Made by a program: the position numbers and the translations under genes. This document shows positions 21,166 through 33,655 of a stretch of DNA of 64,000 nt, one piece after another (within the stretch, counting starts at the first letter, position 1; every line of letters begins with the position of its first letter). This stretch comes from Cryptomeria japonica. Taxonomy: Eukaryota > Streptophyta > Pinopsida > Cupressales > Cupressaceae. The stretch lies in the NCBI RefSeq assembly GCF_030272615.1, contig NC_081408.1:62556614-62620613 (forward strand), in the 5' to 3' direction. Below the pieces are notes generated by a model. It saw only the letters and a program-made list of their open reading frames with translations, searched no databases and was not told the origin of the DNA.

Positions 21166-23059
21166 CTTGCTTATCTCTCCAAGTTGTTGATCACATTAAT
21201 CATCTTCATTCCTAATTAAACTTAGCCATTTGCTTGATAAGTATCATGATGTTCTTCATATTCAAAGTTAAGGATGTGAATGAGTGTAATGCCCATACCC
21301 TAGTCGGACTTTTAAAACCCGTTTAACCTCGATTGACTTCTTATGTGACATTCTCGAATGGTAGATTAACCGATATGCAATGTGTAGTTTAGATAATAGA
21401 AATAAATTGTGCATACTTATTATTGTGCTTTTGCATCGATTTTCGTGTAAATGTAATTGTTTCCTAACCCTTGAGATAAATCTTGAGCTAACGCCTTCAT
21501 TGAATATGTATATGTATATGCATGCTTGTATGAATTCATGGGTGCAGGAGATTTGCAGGTACAACATCGCTTAGGGCAAGGTTCATCTCCTTTGGAATTT
21601 GCAAGGTTGAGTATGCCCTTTCATCTTTGAATTCGGATTTAGTGGTCATATAACTCTCGTCTTGCCTTAGCCATGGTTAGGTGAGCATCATGTGTGGATT
21701 CGTGGGGCTTGCCTTTCATTGGGATGCGTGTTGAGAGATTTGGAGGACTTCCTCGATTTGCGTGCCTTGCGCGAGGTAAGTGAGGTTTGTTATCATAAGT
21801 ATTAAATTCAAAATTTATGAGTAGGCGTACACAATAGTGATATAGGAATTTAAATAGGTAGCTTCTTTTATATGATTAATCATTAATTTAAGAGATTTCT
21901 TTAAATTGTTATTGTAGCAAGCTTAAGGTATTTAACTGGGGTTAGTGTGCTCATCTACGCATTTGTAATTTTTATGCATTTGTAGTTGAGAAATTAGAAT
22001 GAATAAGACTCTTGTACTAGATTAGTCATGTATTTTAAAATGTCACTTTATTTCGTTGTAGCGAGTTAATTTAATAGTTGACTTTAATAACGACGATTTT
22101 AATAAATTATGCGTTTAGAAAAGGAAAAATTTAAAAGTCAATTGAGGAATATAAATAAATTAATTATTTTCGCTTGTTGGGGAAAAAAGGGTAAAATTTA
22201 CTATTTAAAAGAAATTAGTTCCATTTTACTTGTAAAGCGGATAAAGTATAAAAGTTCGATTTTTTTTAGAAAATTTAATTTAATCAAGTATAAAGTGTTG
22301 GCTAAAGTGTTATGAAGAAAATTTAAAAAAAAATTAGAGTTGAATAAGGAATGGAAGCTTTTAAATTTTAAAAGGGAAATGAATAAGGAGGAAATGAATG
22401 ACTCCCATTTGGATTTTCATTCATTTTTATTTTGAAAATAAATGCCTAATTTCGAAATTGAAAATTAGGGCAAAATTAGGGTTTTCTTTTTAATCTTGTT
22501 TGGTAAGCATTTTGGGGGCTTCTTGGCCTTTGGGGGTTTTTTTTTTTTGGAAAAACATGGTTCTTGCAAGGGAGATTGGGGGATTTTGGAGAGGGATGAG
22601 GAATGAGAGTAGCTGATTTGGGAGCTCATCTTCATCAAAATCTCTTCCTGGAAAGCGTTTGGAGGTAAAAAATTTTAATCTACCCTTTTTGTTTATTGTT
22701 ATGCCCTCCATGAAATGCTGGGAAAAATAGGGAGGAGTGCTACCCATGAGTGTCTATTAAGATTTAGTTTTCAGTTGGTTATTTGCTATGAGAAATCTGG
22801 AAATCTACTTAGGACTGTAAAAAAAAAATGGGGTTTTATTTGTTTTACATTTTCATTTGGGGTGTATTGTTCATGATATTCAAAAAAAATACATATAAAA
22901 ATTGCTGGAGAATGCTCTTCCTTTCTGTCTCAGGCTGTGTGAGTGCACTGAGAATCTTGTTATTTCCTTTATTGTTCTCAGACTGTATTTTAATGTCTTT
23001 AATAAAATAATTTTTTTTAAAAAAAAAAAAAAAAGAGAGGGGACTGTGTTTTTCATTCC

Positions 23060-23330
23060 AACGCGCTGTGCGTTCTTTTTGTTTGGCTGTGGGAAGGGGT
23101 TTGGAGGCGGGGAGCGGAGCTCCACCCGCTCCTCCTCCCCTCCCCCACGCATTCCCTTCACCCCCGCTCGCTACCCCATCCGTCTCCCTGCTCGCCTTCC
23201 CTGGGAGCTTCCCCGCCCGCATGCACTGTAAACCCAAGGCCGCGACACTGCGGTGGCCGCAGGGCCGCGGTAGCCGCAGGGCGCCGCGGGCCTGCGGGCA
23301 CCGCAGTGGCGCCGCCGCACGATGAGCACC
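23060..23330. other. CpG-rich island inside E3
   Basis: A sharply bounded GC-rich patch in AT-rich surroundings. The part at 23236-23323 holds about 16 CpG dinucleotides in roughly 100 bp, with repeated 'gccgcagg' and 'gcgccgc' motifs; the left part is pyrimidine-rich ('ctcctcctcccctccccca'). Several overlapping open frames cross it, but they are by-products of composition. It may be the LTR promoter or 5' leader. Confidence 0.8.
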
Positions 23331-23543
23331 CCTGCGTGTTGTGTAGGGTTTGCCAAAGATAAACGAAAAACATGAAGTTTCTCGATATTTGCTTTTGTGA
23401 TTATTTAAAACAAAAAAATATATGTATATTGTGATATGTGCCGCGGGGTAAGTGTAAAAAAAAAAAAAAAGAAGAAGATTTTGGTAGAAAGTTATATTGT
23501 ATTGGAAATTAGTTTTATTCAATTTTTATTTCGCTAAATTATG

Positions 23544-23548
<5 letters not shown>

Positions 23549-23628
<80 letters not shown>
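23549..23628. repeat. (AT)n microsatellite, about 40 units
   Basis: An almost pure AT dinucleotide run broken once by 'atacat'. It lies about 220 bp after the CpG-rich island within E3. Confidence 0.95.
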
Positions 23629-23632
<4 letters not shown>

Positions 23633-26005
23633 TACGAAGCTGGTGTTTATATAAGTTTGTGGATTTAATTAAGAAGTAGCATGTTATTAGTCATGTATTG
23701 TTAATTTATTTTGATCATCGATTAATTTTGAAACCCAAAATTATCGGAAAGTATACTTGGAGAAGAGACCATATATTGTCGGTATTTGAAAACCCTTGAG
23801 ATAAAACCCCATTGCTAACGTCATGGAATATATTTTAACAAGAAGTTGTTCTTCTTTTAAATGATCATTGTCTACCAAATTTAATGATTAAGATCTCCCG
23901 ATAATCTTGCAAATGAAAACTAAAGTACAGGAGAGTATGAAATTTGAATCGAAATTATCTTCGTATATTTTGTAATTTCTTCGTGGGTCTAGTCTCCATT
24001 TAAGGTACCACCAGTTAAGAAATCCTTGTCTTTTCTTTACTTGATGTATTTAATAGGATCCATTACAAAAGGGGTCATTATGTAATTAACGTCCGAGGTG
24101 TCTGTTGTATATTGATTTTATTCGCCTATGTGGCAAGATGTAAAAGACTCATAAATCATGTATTTCTAACAACATAATACCAAAGGGGTCTTGCAGTTGA
24201 GCAGACCCGGAGATGTAGCCCATCCGGGGTGAACTCCGAGATCATATCTGTGTTATGTGATGTTTATAGCGTGCTTTGTTTTATGTTTTAGAATATCATG
24301 AATGGTTGAATTCTTGCATAAGTGTATGGTGAAAATTAAATGAATTTAAATTTAAGTGCATGACATTATTCATATGGATAAATGTAGTTAATTAAGTTCA
24401 TAAAACGTTGTGAATTATGACTATGACAAAGTATTTAAATATTGAAATTAAAGTTGTGGAAATAGTAATCTGATAATGTTAAATTAAATGGTATTAGTGG
24501 AAAGTCACTTGCTGGAATACTTTATGGGATTAACTTGATATTAAGTATGTTAATGGAATGAATGTAAAAGGAAAAACAAAGTTAAAAGTTATGTCACAAT
24601 CCTTAGATTGAAATCTAAAAGAAGAACATCATAGAAATAACTATCCCTTTACCTTAGTAAATAAATCACGCCATGTCAATTATGTTTCACTACATTGGAA
24701 AAATTTGTAATGTTATTTCACATTTTAATCTTAACAATAATCCTCAACAGATTAACTTGATAATCGTGTGGACTCAATTAGGTAATTCATGTTGTATATT
24801 GGATGAATATACTTAGTAATTTATGTTGTAATTATAATCAATAATCCTCACCAGATTACTTTTATAACCGGGTGAACCCAACTAGAAAACCCATATGTTA
24901 ATCTTCATAAAAGGAATCCCTCATGTTTGCTAAGACTGAACTAAAATGGAAAAGTAATTGATTTGTTGTTTAAACATTAAATCCTAGTAAAAGCATCTCT
25001 CTCATTTTAAGATCATTTAACAAGAAGAGAACAAAAAAAGAGAGATATGCAATAAGATAATTTGTATTTTAATTCTAAAAGAAGAACGTCGTTTGATCTT
25101 GTTACTCCAATCTTGAAATGATGAATATCACCTTGCTAAATATATCTTAATTTAAAGGATGAACTCATGGGTTCCTAATACACTCTCATCTTAATGAAGT
25201 TAGTCCATCTCTTTGCATTATTAAAACATCAAATGAATCCTATGGCTACTCACATTATACCTTTCATAAAAGAACTTCAACTCATCAGTTGGCTATGCAC
25301 GAAATCTAATGAAGGGAATCTCATTCTAGTAACTATAGTTAACCTTTAAGGATTGAATTTCTCTTATCAACCATGCTTTAAATATTTAAGAAGGAGATCA
25401 AATGTGGGTGTATATTTTAAAATCAAATGATGGAACCCTCGCTTTACTAATCATAGTTTAACCTTGAACGAACGTAACTCATTAAGCACATTTATAGCAA
25501 TAAAGGATGATGTCTAGTGTGGATGGTTATTTTAAAACTCTAATGAATGAACTTTGTTACATTTAAAACGCTTGAACCTATTTGGAGACCTCCTAATGAA
25601 ACTATGAAATTAAGTGCATTGGATAAATGACTCCTCATTGGCCTCCTAATCACCAAAGTAAATGAACGCCTCCTAAAATTTTAAAGATGTCATATCTTTG
25701 AACACATATGCAATTAAGATCTATGCAATATCTTGTAAATAAGATATCTAGTTTAATAAATCTAATGACGCAAGTTGAGTTAGGTGTAAGGTTGTGTAAT
25801 CGCGTTGGGAAAGTCCTTAGGATCGTTTTAGCCTTCTGCTGTGTTATCTAGGTAGAGATAACTTTGAGATAACTTCAATCTAACTTAATATTGTAACTTT
25901 TTCATTAACGCTTTTAATTATTATAAAGAAAAAAAAAATTTACACTCTATTTGAGTGTTTTTAACTTAAACCCTTAGGGGTTTCCTGGCGGGGCATTACA
26001 ATGAG

Positions 26006-26929
26006 TTCATTGTTTCTTCCTTTCCTCATTGATCAACTTTGCTACATTCATGCTTGTGGCATGGATCTTAGCCAGTCAAGGATAGTTTCAAGTCATGAAC
26101 TCATCATTGTCATTCACCTTCAACATTAAGATCTACTCATTCAATTTACTTCAAAACATCTTTATCCTCATTCATCAAGGTATTTCTAAGATAGCATTGT
26201 TTTCACTCATTGTTGCCTTTAAATTTCTTCAAGCATCTAACCTCCACAAGTTGTGGATTCTAGCAATGTATCCTAGACCGGGGATTTGAGGAAGTCAAGG
26301 AAAAATCTCATCTATGCCATGGAATTGAGGGAGTTAAGGAAAAATCTCGTCTATGTGATCGATTTGAGGGAGTCAAGGAAAAATCTCATCTACCTCATCA
26401 CTCACCAATTTCACAAAGTATAATAAAGTGACTTCTTGATAAGGTTGACTTGGTGTTTTATTATCCTTTTATCATCACTTAAACCTTGGTTGATCCTCAC
26501 CAAGCAGCTCACCTCAATTGATTGATCATCTCTCCTTGATTGTTCCTCATTTCTACATTCTAACCTAAGGACATCTAGTTTCTCACCTAACTTCTCAATA
26601 TACCTAAGACTTACCCTGACACAGCATGAAGGTGACACTATGAAGCATCACTTAATGCTTATCTTGACCTTCTATGTATCACTTGAGCACTTAGAGATGA
26701 GAAGACTCCAAACTATTCTAGAGGGGGACCTAACTCTTGCTAGACTGACTGACTTGATCACATCCTAATGACAAAGGCTTTGCATTCCCTCACAAGAAAG
26801 AAGTTAATTAATAAAGACACTACTACCAAGCTAGACAACTAAGCTAAGACAACTACTCTACCAAGAAAAAAAGTGGGGGTCCCCATTTGCAATAGGGTGA
26901 TGTATGAAAATTTCACAATAATTAATAAA
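26006..26929. other. Non-coding region with a short tandem repeat
   Basis: At 26275-26395 about three copies of a ~40-bp unit, 'gatttgagggagtcaaggaa' plus 'aaatctcatctatg', resemble the array at 20864-21165. With E3 removed the two arrays lie about 390 bp apart. No supported gene in the remainder. Confidence 0.55.
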
Positions 26930-28822
26930 ACTAATACTTCACTGTGATGGACACTACTGCAATTAACTATTTTTTTTCTTAAAATAATTTGCCTTTACTT
27001 GCACCTCATCACTAGCTTTCTACATTTAATTGCAAACCAAAGATTCCTCCCTCACCTTTCCTCATCTTGTCAAAACTTTACTTCTACAACATAGCTTAGC
27101 CACTTGTTTAAAATTCAACTACAATATATTATGAAATACACAATAAGGTAGATAATGAACCATCTTTCTTGCTTTCATAGAAAAGTTTTATATTCTATAT
27201 TTATTGAAGAATTATTGAAAAGTATCCAAACATGTATACACAAGAGGGTAGATAATAAACCACCTTTATTGCTTTCTTAGAAAAGTTAAAGCTTTCACTG
27301 TATATTAATTGAAGAAGTATTAAAAAATTTAAATTTCACTTTATCTAAGTCAAAGCTTTACTAACTTACGAATCAATCTATATATGATGTGATCTAGATC
27401 CTTGAATAGGGTACACACCATTTTTATGAAAGATAATTATTATAGATTATGCAAATGTAAAACAATAGAAAATAAACCAAATATATAATCAAATCATGCA
27501 ATGAAAATACCTGTAGCCTAAAAGGGGTATGCACATTAACCTAGTTTGTCTACAATTAAGCAACTATTGGTCATAATTATCAATATGAAAATTATGCAAA
27601 TATATACAATACATATACAATTACAAACAATAAAAAGAAACAGTAATGATCGATTTCAAACCATCTAACTTTCTAATTGTCCGTTCAATTGCACTTTGTA
27701 ATGGTCCCTAATGGTTGGAATTTTGTAACATATATGGAGTTGTTAGTATGTAGATGTGTTGAAGATGCTAGGTATTGTTCATTGATAACAATGTCACTTT
27801 GGATTCTTGATATCTACTGGGATTCTCTTTGTTGGTGTTTTGGTTTTTGGGATGCCTTTTTTAGAAACTTTGTTATTCTTTTTGTTAATTTGTTTTTCTT
27901 TCATTTCGCTTTTCTTAACATAAAGACAAGAATTATTTTTGACACTCACATCATATACTTACAAGGGTTTCTATCTTCTCTTCAACTAATTTGAATTTTC
28001 AAAAAAACTTGAAACTTTTGTGACAAGAATCTTTTTAAAGCTGACAGACTCTATATGTCATCGAATGCTTTTTTGATATAATTTTACTTTTATATTAAAA
28101 AACTGGTAAATGTTATGAACTAGAGACTCGCTTAGTTGACCACACATGTTATTGAAGGATGTGTCACGTCAACATCACATTAAAAAATTATGAACTGCAC
28201 TCCAATTTAGAGGGAGCTACCTGATTTCTACAAGCTTAAAAAAATCTAAATGTTTACACTATATCATGCTCAGGATCATATTATGAATATTTATGTGTAT
28301 TGTGGTGTGATTACACGCAGAGTTTGTACGGTGGTCACAGGTGCTGTAGAGGAGAGTGCAGAAGTCAATACATACAATATCATTAGAGGCTTCTACGACT
28401 GTCCTCAGATTAATATGTAGATAAAAGGTCTTGTATGAACTGTGAAGAATCACGGAGCTTGAAGAATCTTTTTTGAGTTCTTCCATCTCGTAAGACATAA
28501 GTCAGACGTTCCAACCCTTTTTAAACTCCTACATATAAGCAAGCCAAATGAACACGATGTTACATAGTTGATATAGTCGCAATTATCTAGAAATGAGAAA
28601 TATTGTATTGAGTATGTGGGAAAATTCAAAATAGTTAGTGTATATGAATCTATAACATATATGTATAATGTATGTGGAGAAACTAGAAATCGTAGCTGTA
28701 AGGTTTACACTTTCATCCATGCCAAATTATTCAAGGAATCCATCTTATCAAGGGCATTGCTTTGATGTTCTCTAAATGTGACAACCATCTTCTCTCAAAT
28801 CCAATGTGACATTCATTAGATC
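26930..28822. repeat. Segment A of a tandem duplication (partner 31640-33655)
   Basis: Aligns in direct orientation with 31640-33655 over about 1.9 kb. Shared landmarks include 'tcttgtcaaaactttacttct', 'atgaaccatcttt', 'atcaatctatatatgatgt', 'aatgatcgatttcaaa' against 'aatgacctatttcaaa', and 'ctttgatgttctc'. The copies differ by many substitutions and small indels. The right end carries a P450 coding fragment on the minus strand; most of the rest may be P450 intron or 3' flank. No further coding block is recognisable. Confidence 0.8.
28745..28822 (-). pseudogene. Cytochrome P450 fragment (I-helix approach), copy in A
   Basis: The minus strand reads 'LMNVTLDLREDG' and, after a frameshift, 'LENIKAM'. 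This matches the better copy at 33594-33672 ('FLDVMLDLREDG', 'LSVENIKAM'). In CYP71-clan P450s this segment lies shortly before the I-helix. It stops abruptly at the junction with segment B, so the upstream part of the gene is missing here. Confidence 0.5.
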
Positions 28823-28835
28823 ATTTGCTTTCTTA

Positions 28836-29765
28836 TTGTCTATACAATTAGATTCTATGGGAAGTTCTCGAGCGCCGTAGTTATTCTCCTTTCAAAACGA
28901 CATGGTAGTAGTTATTCTCCTTGTAAAACGACATGCTAAGTCATAATAAGACATCATGGCCCATCCCCCATATAATAACATGATGGTATCAATTAGATGA
29001 GAGGATTGTACACTACATGAATGTTTTGGTACCTAACGTTTCGTCTTGTGTCCCATTTTCGACTATGGCTACGTAGTGATGTGGGCTTGGATTTGTCCAT
29101 TTTTTTAAAATGATGGAGAATAAAATGTTGTCAAAATTGAGGTGTTTTCATTTACATGTGATATTTGACATGCAAAGACAACTCTATTTTTGTATGTTTG
29201 AGTCACCTAATAAGTTTGGTAATTTTTGGCTTTATTATTTAAAAAGTCGCCAATGGAATATGACTTTTGATTGAAATTTTATTTAAAGATGATTAGTTTA
29301 AGTTATTTTTCAATGACAAAGGTAAAATGTTATAGAAAATATATGACCTTTTAAATGTAAATGGAAATAGGATAATTTTGTAGTGTAGTGATCTAGTTTA
29401 GGTTGTGTAATTATATAATGTAGTTTATAGAATATTTTTATAATTATATAAATATATGGATTATTTAATAAGATTGGTTTCTTTTGTCTTTTGAATTCTA
29501 ATTTTTTATAGATATAATTCGTCCCATGAATTTATTCAATCTCTTTTATTCTATTTCCAATTCTCTACAACTTTCTTTTATAGCCTCTATAAAGTTCATA
29601 TTTATTACAACTATTGAAGAAATGCAACCTCACATTCATGTCTATTTCCAAAACCTTTGGTATCTTGGCAATGTATCATTTCCTTTATCTCCTCTACAAC
29701 ACAATCAAACAAAACAATAGTGTTGGACATCTCATAGGGTTTTGTGGGTAGTCGCAATAACCTAC
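28836..29765. repeat. Segment B, diverged copy of 706-1520
   Basis: Direct-orientation match to 706-1520. It sits between A and the solo LTR E4, so the duplicated locus reads A - B - E4 - A'. Contains the partner of the unknown short ORF. Confidence 0.75.
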
Positions 29766-29783
29766 ACACAAGACAAACATCCA
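29611..29783 (-). pseudogene. Short ORF fragment, partner of 1368-1607
   Basis: The minus-strand frame carries 'LPTKPYE', 'EEIKEMIHCQDTKGFGN' and 'RHECEVAFLQ' before its stop. The stop is in the same position as in the 1368-1607 copy, and most replacements are conservative (V/L, I/M, D/E, N/D). Function not recognised; it may be an exon remnant. Confidence 0.3.
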
Positions 29784-29992
29784 CACTTAGGAATCTTATA
29801 CTCCGACATATCCTATTGCATGTGGATGTTGAAATAAACGAAATAGGTGTTTAATAGAGGTAGGCTGCAATGTAGTCCAGATAATTTTCTTATTTAGACC
29901 TAATATCTTTCCATAGGTACATTAGATAAGAATTATGAAAGCATGGTGTTAAAATATAGACCAACACACGTCCTCCAAAAAATTCAAGTGTT
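29784..29992. other. Non-coding DNA beside solo LTR E4
   Basis: No gene seen. The TSD copy TCATT at 29993-29997 closes the stretch. Confidence 0.45.
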
Positions 29993-29997
29993 TCATT

Positions 29998-31498
29998 TGT
30001 TAGTTAGATGAGAGGGGGGGTGAATCTGATAAAATCACAATCCAAAATCTTCATGAGATTCAACCTCGGTAGAACTTACTTGATATGCAACTATGACTGT
30101 AAATCATTCAAACTCATAAACTGATAAACTTGAAACAACAAAACACATTTAACACCAGATTTAATGTGGAAACCTAAATAGGGAAAAACCACTGTGGGAT
30201 TTCGGACCCAGTAAGAAAATATACTCTTCTAGAGTATGCTAGGTTAAAAGCCAATCCCGTTAAAGATTACATAAACACATTGCTAGATGTGACCCAGTCA
30301 AGGGATTTCCCCTTAGATCTATCAGAATCTTGCACTTTGTTAGAAGTGACCTTGTCAAAGGATTTCAAAACACTCATTCAGAATGTTACCTTGCTAGAGG
30401 ATTTACAAATAAGACTGTTAGGTCCACTCAGTTAAGAGATTTCCTATCACTTACAAAATAAATAACAGTAATAAAATATATTTGCAACTTCACATCTGAA
30501 ATGTTAAAGCAGACTCTATGTGCTCAAAATAATCTTGTCATAAGACTTATCTTCCTCCTTGCTAGGCTTCTCAATCTATTTTTCAATCAGATCTCCAATC
30601 TTCTATACTTGGTAATCACCTCTGTAGTATCACTGCTCTTCTATTTGCCCACATACTTTGTTCATTAACTTTTCCTTATTTATAAGCAATTCCAAACCGC
30701 TTAATCTCCTTAATCACATTTCCCATGATTAATCTTAGCCATCAGATCTTCAAAGTTGACTAGGTTCATTGAATCCTTTGAACTGAAAAACGTTTTATCT
30801 TTCCTTGGAATTTGTATACTTTCCTTGGTACTTGTGCTCAGTTATGACCGTTCAATCTGTGCTATAGATCCAACTCTTGAATTTTCATTGCCGTTGATCC
30901 TTAACAAACTTCTTGCATGACATTCCAATCTCCTATAAATCTCCAGCTCATTGGCATCTTTCATTTAATAATGTATTTATTCATCCAATGCATTCTGTTA
31001 CTGCTCGGTTGATACTCAGTAAATACTAAACTTTACTCAGTAGACATTCTTTCTACTTTAACCAACACTGATAATCTTGGTGTTTATCGACTAGCTCCTT
31101 GCTCGATAAAATAGAACAGTATCAAACCTTTACTCATTCTGATGCATGAAATCTTTTCTCCTTCTTATTCATTCTTTGAATAGACATATATAGGATATCA
31201 AAACAATCAAAATAACATAATCTCATCACTATCTAACTTGGTAATAGTTGCCCATTCAATAACTTATTACTCCCCTTCATTTTCACATTCTTTCTATGTC
31301 ACTTACCGACATCTTTATACTCATCAAAACATATTTTTTAAGATATGGCAACATCATACTGAATCAGAAAATCAATTGCTTGACATCAATGACAAAATAA
31401 TATTATTAAGACAGTAATAATCCTTTATCAATTATATCAACAATCTCCAACAACCTTCTCAATATCATCATACCAAAAAACTTAATGTAGTGCCAACA
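29998..31498 (-). mobile_element. E4: solo LTR of the E1 copia family
   Basis: Collinear with the E1 LTRs: 'gatgagaggggggggtgaat' near the left end, the 'ataggg.aaaaaccactgtggga' signature, 'ctagagtatgct' and 'tgctagatgtgacc', ending 'tgccaaca'. No internal region follows, and 'tcatt' / 'tcata' flank it, a TSD with one change. It therefore arose by recombination between the two LTRs of a full element. A TATAAATAAGG box is on the minus strand near 30675. Confidence 0.88.
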
Positions 31499-31639
31499 TC
31501 ATAAAAAGATTTTCACTACATTACGATCACCATCAGAGTCATTTAATATCTAATATAAGAGATGGTTGCTAGAACAAGAATCTATTTCCTATTCTAGATT
31601 ACAATTTCTCTAGGTTCTATAACTTGCACCTTTCTATAT

Positions 31640-33655
31640 GGGAATGTTATTATATTGGTAAAATTAAGATTTCATTATGATGGACACTTCTACAATTAAT
31701 TAGTTTTTCTCTTAAAATAATTTTCCATTACTTGCACCTAATCGCTAGCTTTCTTCTTTAAACTGTGAGCCAAAGATTCCTCCCTTACCTTTCCTCATCT
31801 TGTCAAAACTTTACTTCTCCAAGATATTTTTAGCCATTTGTTTAAAACCCAACTACAATATATCCTCAAATAGAAAATAATGTAGATAATGAACCATCTT
31901 TATTGCTTTCTTAGAAAATATTTCTATTCTATATGCATTGAAAACATATTGAAAAGTTTCTAAACGCATATACACAATAGGGTAGATAATAAACCACTTT
32001 TTTTGCTTTCTTAGAAAAGTTAGAGCTTTCATTTTATATTCAATTAAGAAATATGAAAAGTTTAAAATTTACTTTATGTAAGTCAAGTTTATTTTTCCTT
32101 ATGAATCAATCTATATATGATGTAATCTAGATCTTGGCATAGGGGACAAACCATTTCTATAAAAGATAATTATTATAGATAATACAAATGTAAAACAATA
32201 GAAAATAAATCAAATATATAATCAAATCATGCAATAAAAATCCTTGTATCCGAAAAGGGGTATTCATATTAATCTAGTTTATCTAGAATTAGCCAGCGAT
32301 TGGTCATAATTATCAATATGAGAATTATGCAAATATATACAATACATATACAATTACAAAAAATATAAAGAAATAAGAATGACCTATTTCAAAGAATCTA
32401 ACATTCTAATTGTCCTTTCAATTGCACTCCATAATGGTCCCTAGTGGTTGGATTTTTGTTACATATTTGGATTTTTTATCATGGATATATATTAAAGATA
32501 CTAGGTGTTGTTCATTGATTACAATGTTTCTTTGGATTCTTGATATAAACTAGGATTCGCTTTGTTAGTGTTTTTGTTTTTGGGATGCCTTTCTTAGCAA
32601 CTTTGTTATTTCTTTCGTTAATTTGTTTTTCATTCACTTAAATTTTCTTAGCATAAAGATAACAATTATTTTTGATACTCACATTATATACTTACTCGGT
32701 TTGTATCTTGTCTATGGGGTTTAGATGGTTGCACTTGCTCTAATAACTTGTCTTCAGCCAATTTTAATTGTTTTTAAATATTGGAACTTTTGTGCCAAGA
32801 ATATTTTTAAAACCAATGGACTTTATATGTCATCAACTATTTTTTTAATATAGTTTTCACTTTTATATTAAAAAAATATGAATTTTTGAAGAAAAATTGG
32901 AACTTTCGTGCGAATTAAAAAAAAAACAATGGACTCTATATGTCATCAATTTCTTTTTTAATATATTTTTTACTTTTATATTAAAAAACTACCAAATATA
33001 ATAGACTGGTAGATTCTTGTAGTAAACATTAAAAAGTTTACAAATGCACTCTAATTTAGAAAGGGCTACCAGATTTTTATAATCTAAAAACAAAAAAGTT
33101 GCTAAATGTTTACACAAAATTACACAAAGTCATGATTAGGAACATATTGTGAATAATCATGTGTGGTGTTGTATGATTACATGGAGAGTTTGTATGCTAG
33201 GCACAAGTTTTGTAGAGGGGAGTGCAGAAGTCAATACACACAATATCATTAGAGGCTTGTACAGTATCAATGTGGAGATAAAAGGTGATGTATGAAGCAT
33301 GAAGAATAATTTTTTAGGAGTTCCATCTCCTCAAGAGACCCTTTTGAAACCCTTATGCATAAAACAATAGGGTGATGCCTTTGTTATAAACTCTAACATG
33401 TCAGCAAGCCACATGAGTTTATATAGTCACAATTATTTAGAAATGAAAATATTGTTTTGATTATGTGGGAAAGTATAAAATAGTTACTCATAGTATATAT
33501 GTATAATATAAGTGCACAAACTAGAAACCCTAGCTGTAAGGTTGAGACCTTCATTCATGCCAAATTATTCTAAGAAATCTAGCTTATCAAGAGCATTGCT
33601 TTGATGTTCTCCACACTAAGTTGTGTACCATCTTCTCTCAAATCCAACATTACAT
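31640..33655. repeat. Segment A' of the tandem duplication (partner 26930-28822)
   Basis: Direct copy of segment A, at a spacing of about 4.7 kb that includes segment B and E4. It joins the P450 pseudogene on its right, and its last 80 bp are themselves P450 coding sequence. Apart from that I see no gene. T- and A-runs at 32870-32990 are slightly repeated ('ggactctatatgtcatcaa'). Confidence 0.8.

Larger units (their letters stand above)
21285..26000. mobile_element. E3: 4.7-kb solo LTR, probably Ty3/gypsy Tekay/Del-like
   Basis: The ends are inverted repeats, TGTAATGCCC on the left and GGGCATTACA on the right. They are flanked by a perfect 5-bp TSD, ATGAG at 21280-21284 and 26001-26005. No gag or pol domain lies between, so the structure fits one very long LTR left after LTR-LTR recombination. 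Established: Tekay/Del-type gypsy LTRs can be several kb long and often begin TGTAACACCC or similar; assignment to that lineage is inference. It holds a 250-bp GC-rich island, an (AT)n run and a sequence near 24180-24260 ('gatgtagcccatccggggtg') like the transcribed part of such LTRs. Strand cannot be fixed. Confidence 0.82.

Noticed and set aside
22845-23522. 225-residue minus-strand open frame and overlapping frames across the GC-rich island in E3
   Set aside because: Five or more frames are open at once over the GC-rich patch, the sign of composition and not of coding; poly-A/T runs flank it and no domain is visible.
21285-26000. E3 as a large DNA transposon with terminal inverted repeats
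   Set aside because: TGTAATGCCC...GGGCATTACA with a 5-bp TSD also fits an LTR beginning TG and ending CA, and there is no transposase. Kept as a solo LTR, with the alternative noted under refutation.
27677-27994. 105-residue plus-strand frame rich in Phe and Trp in segment A
   Set aside because: The matching position in A' (about 32400-32700) has shifts and stops with no conserved reading frame, so it is chance.
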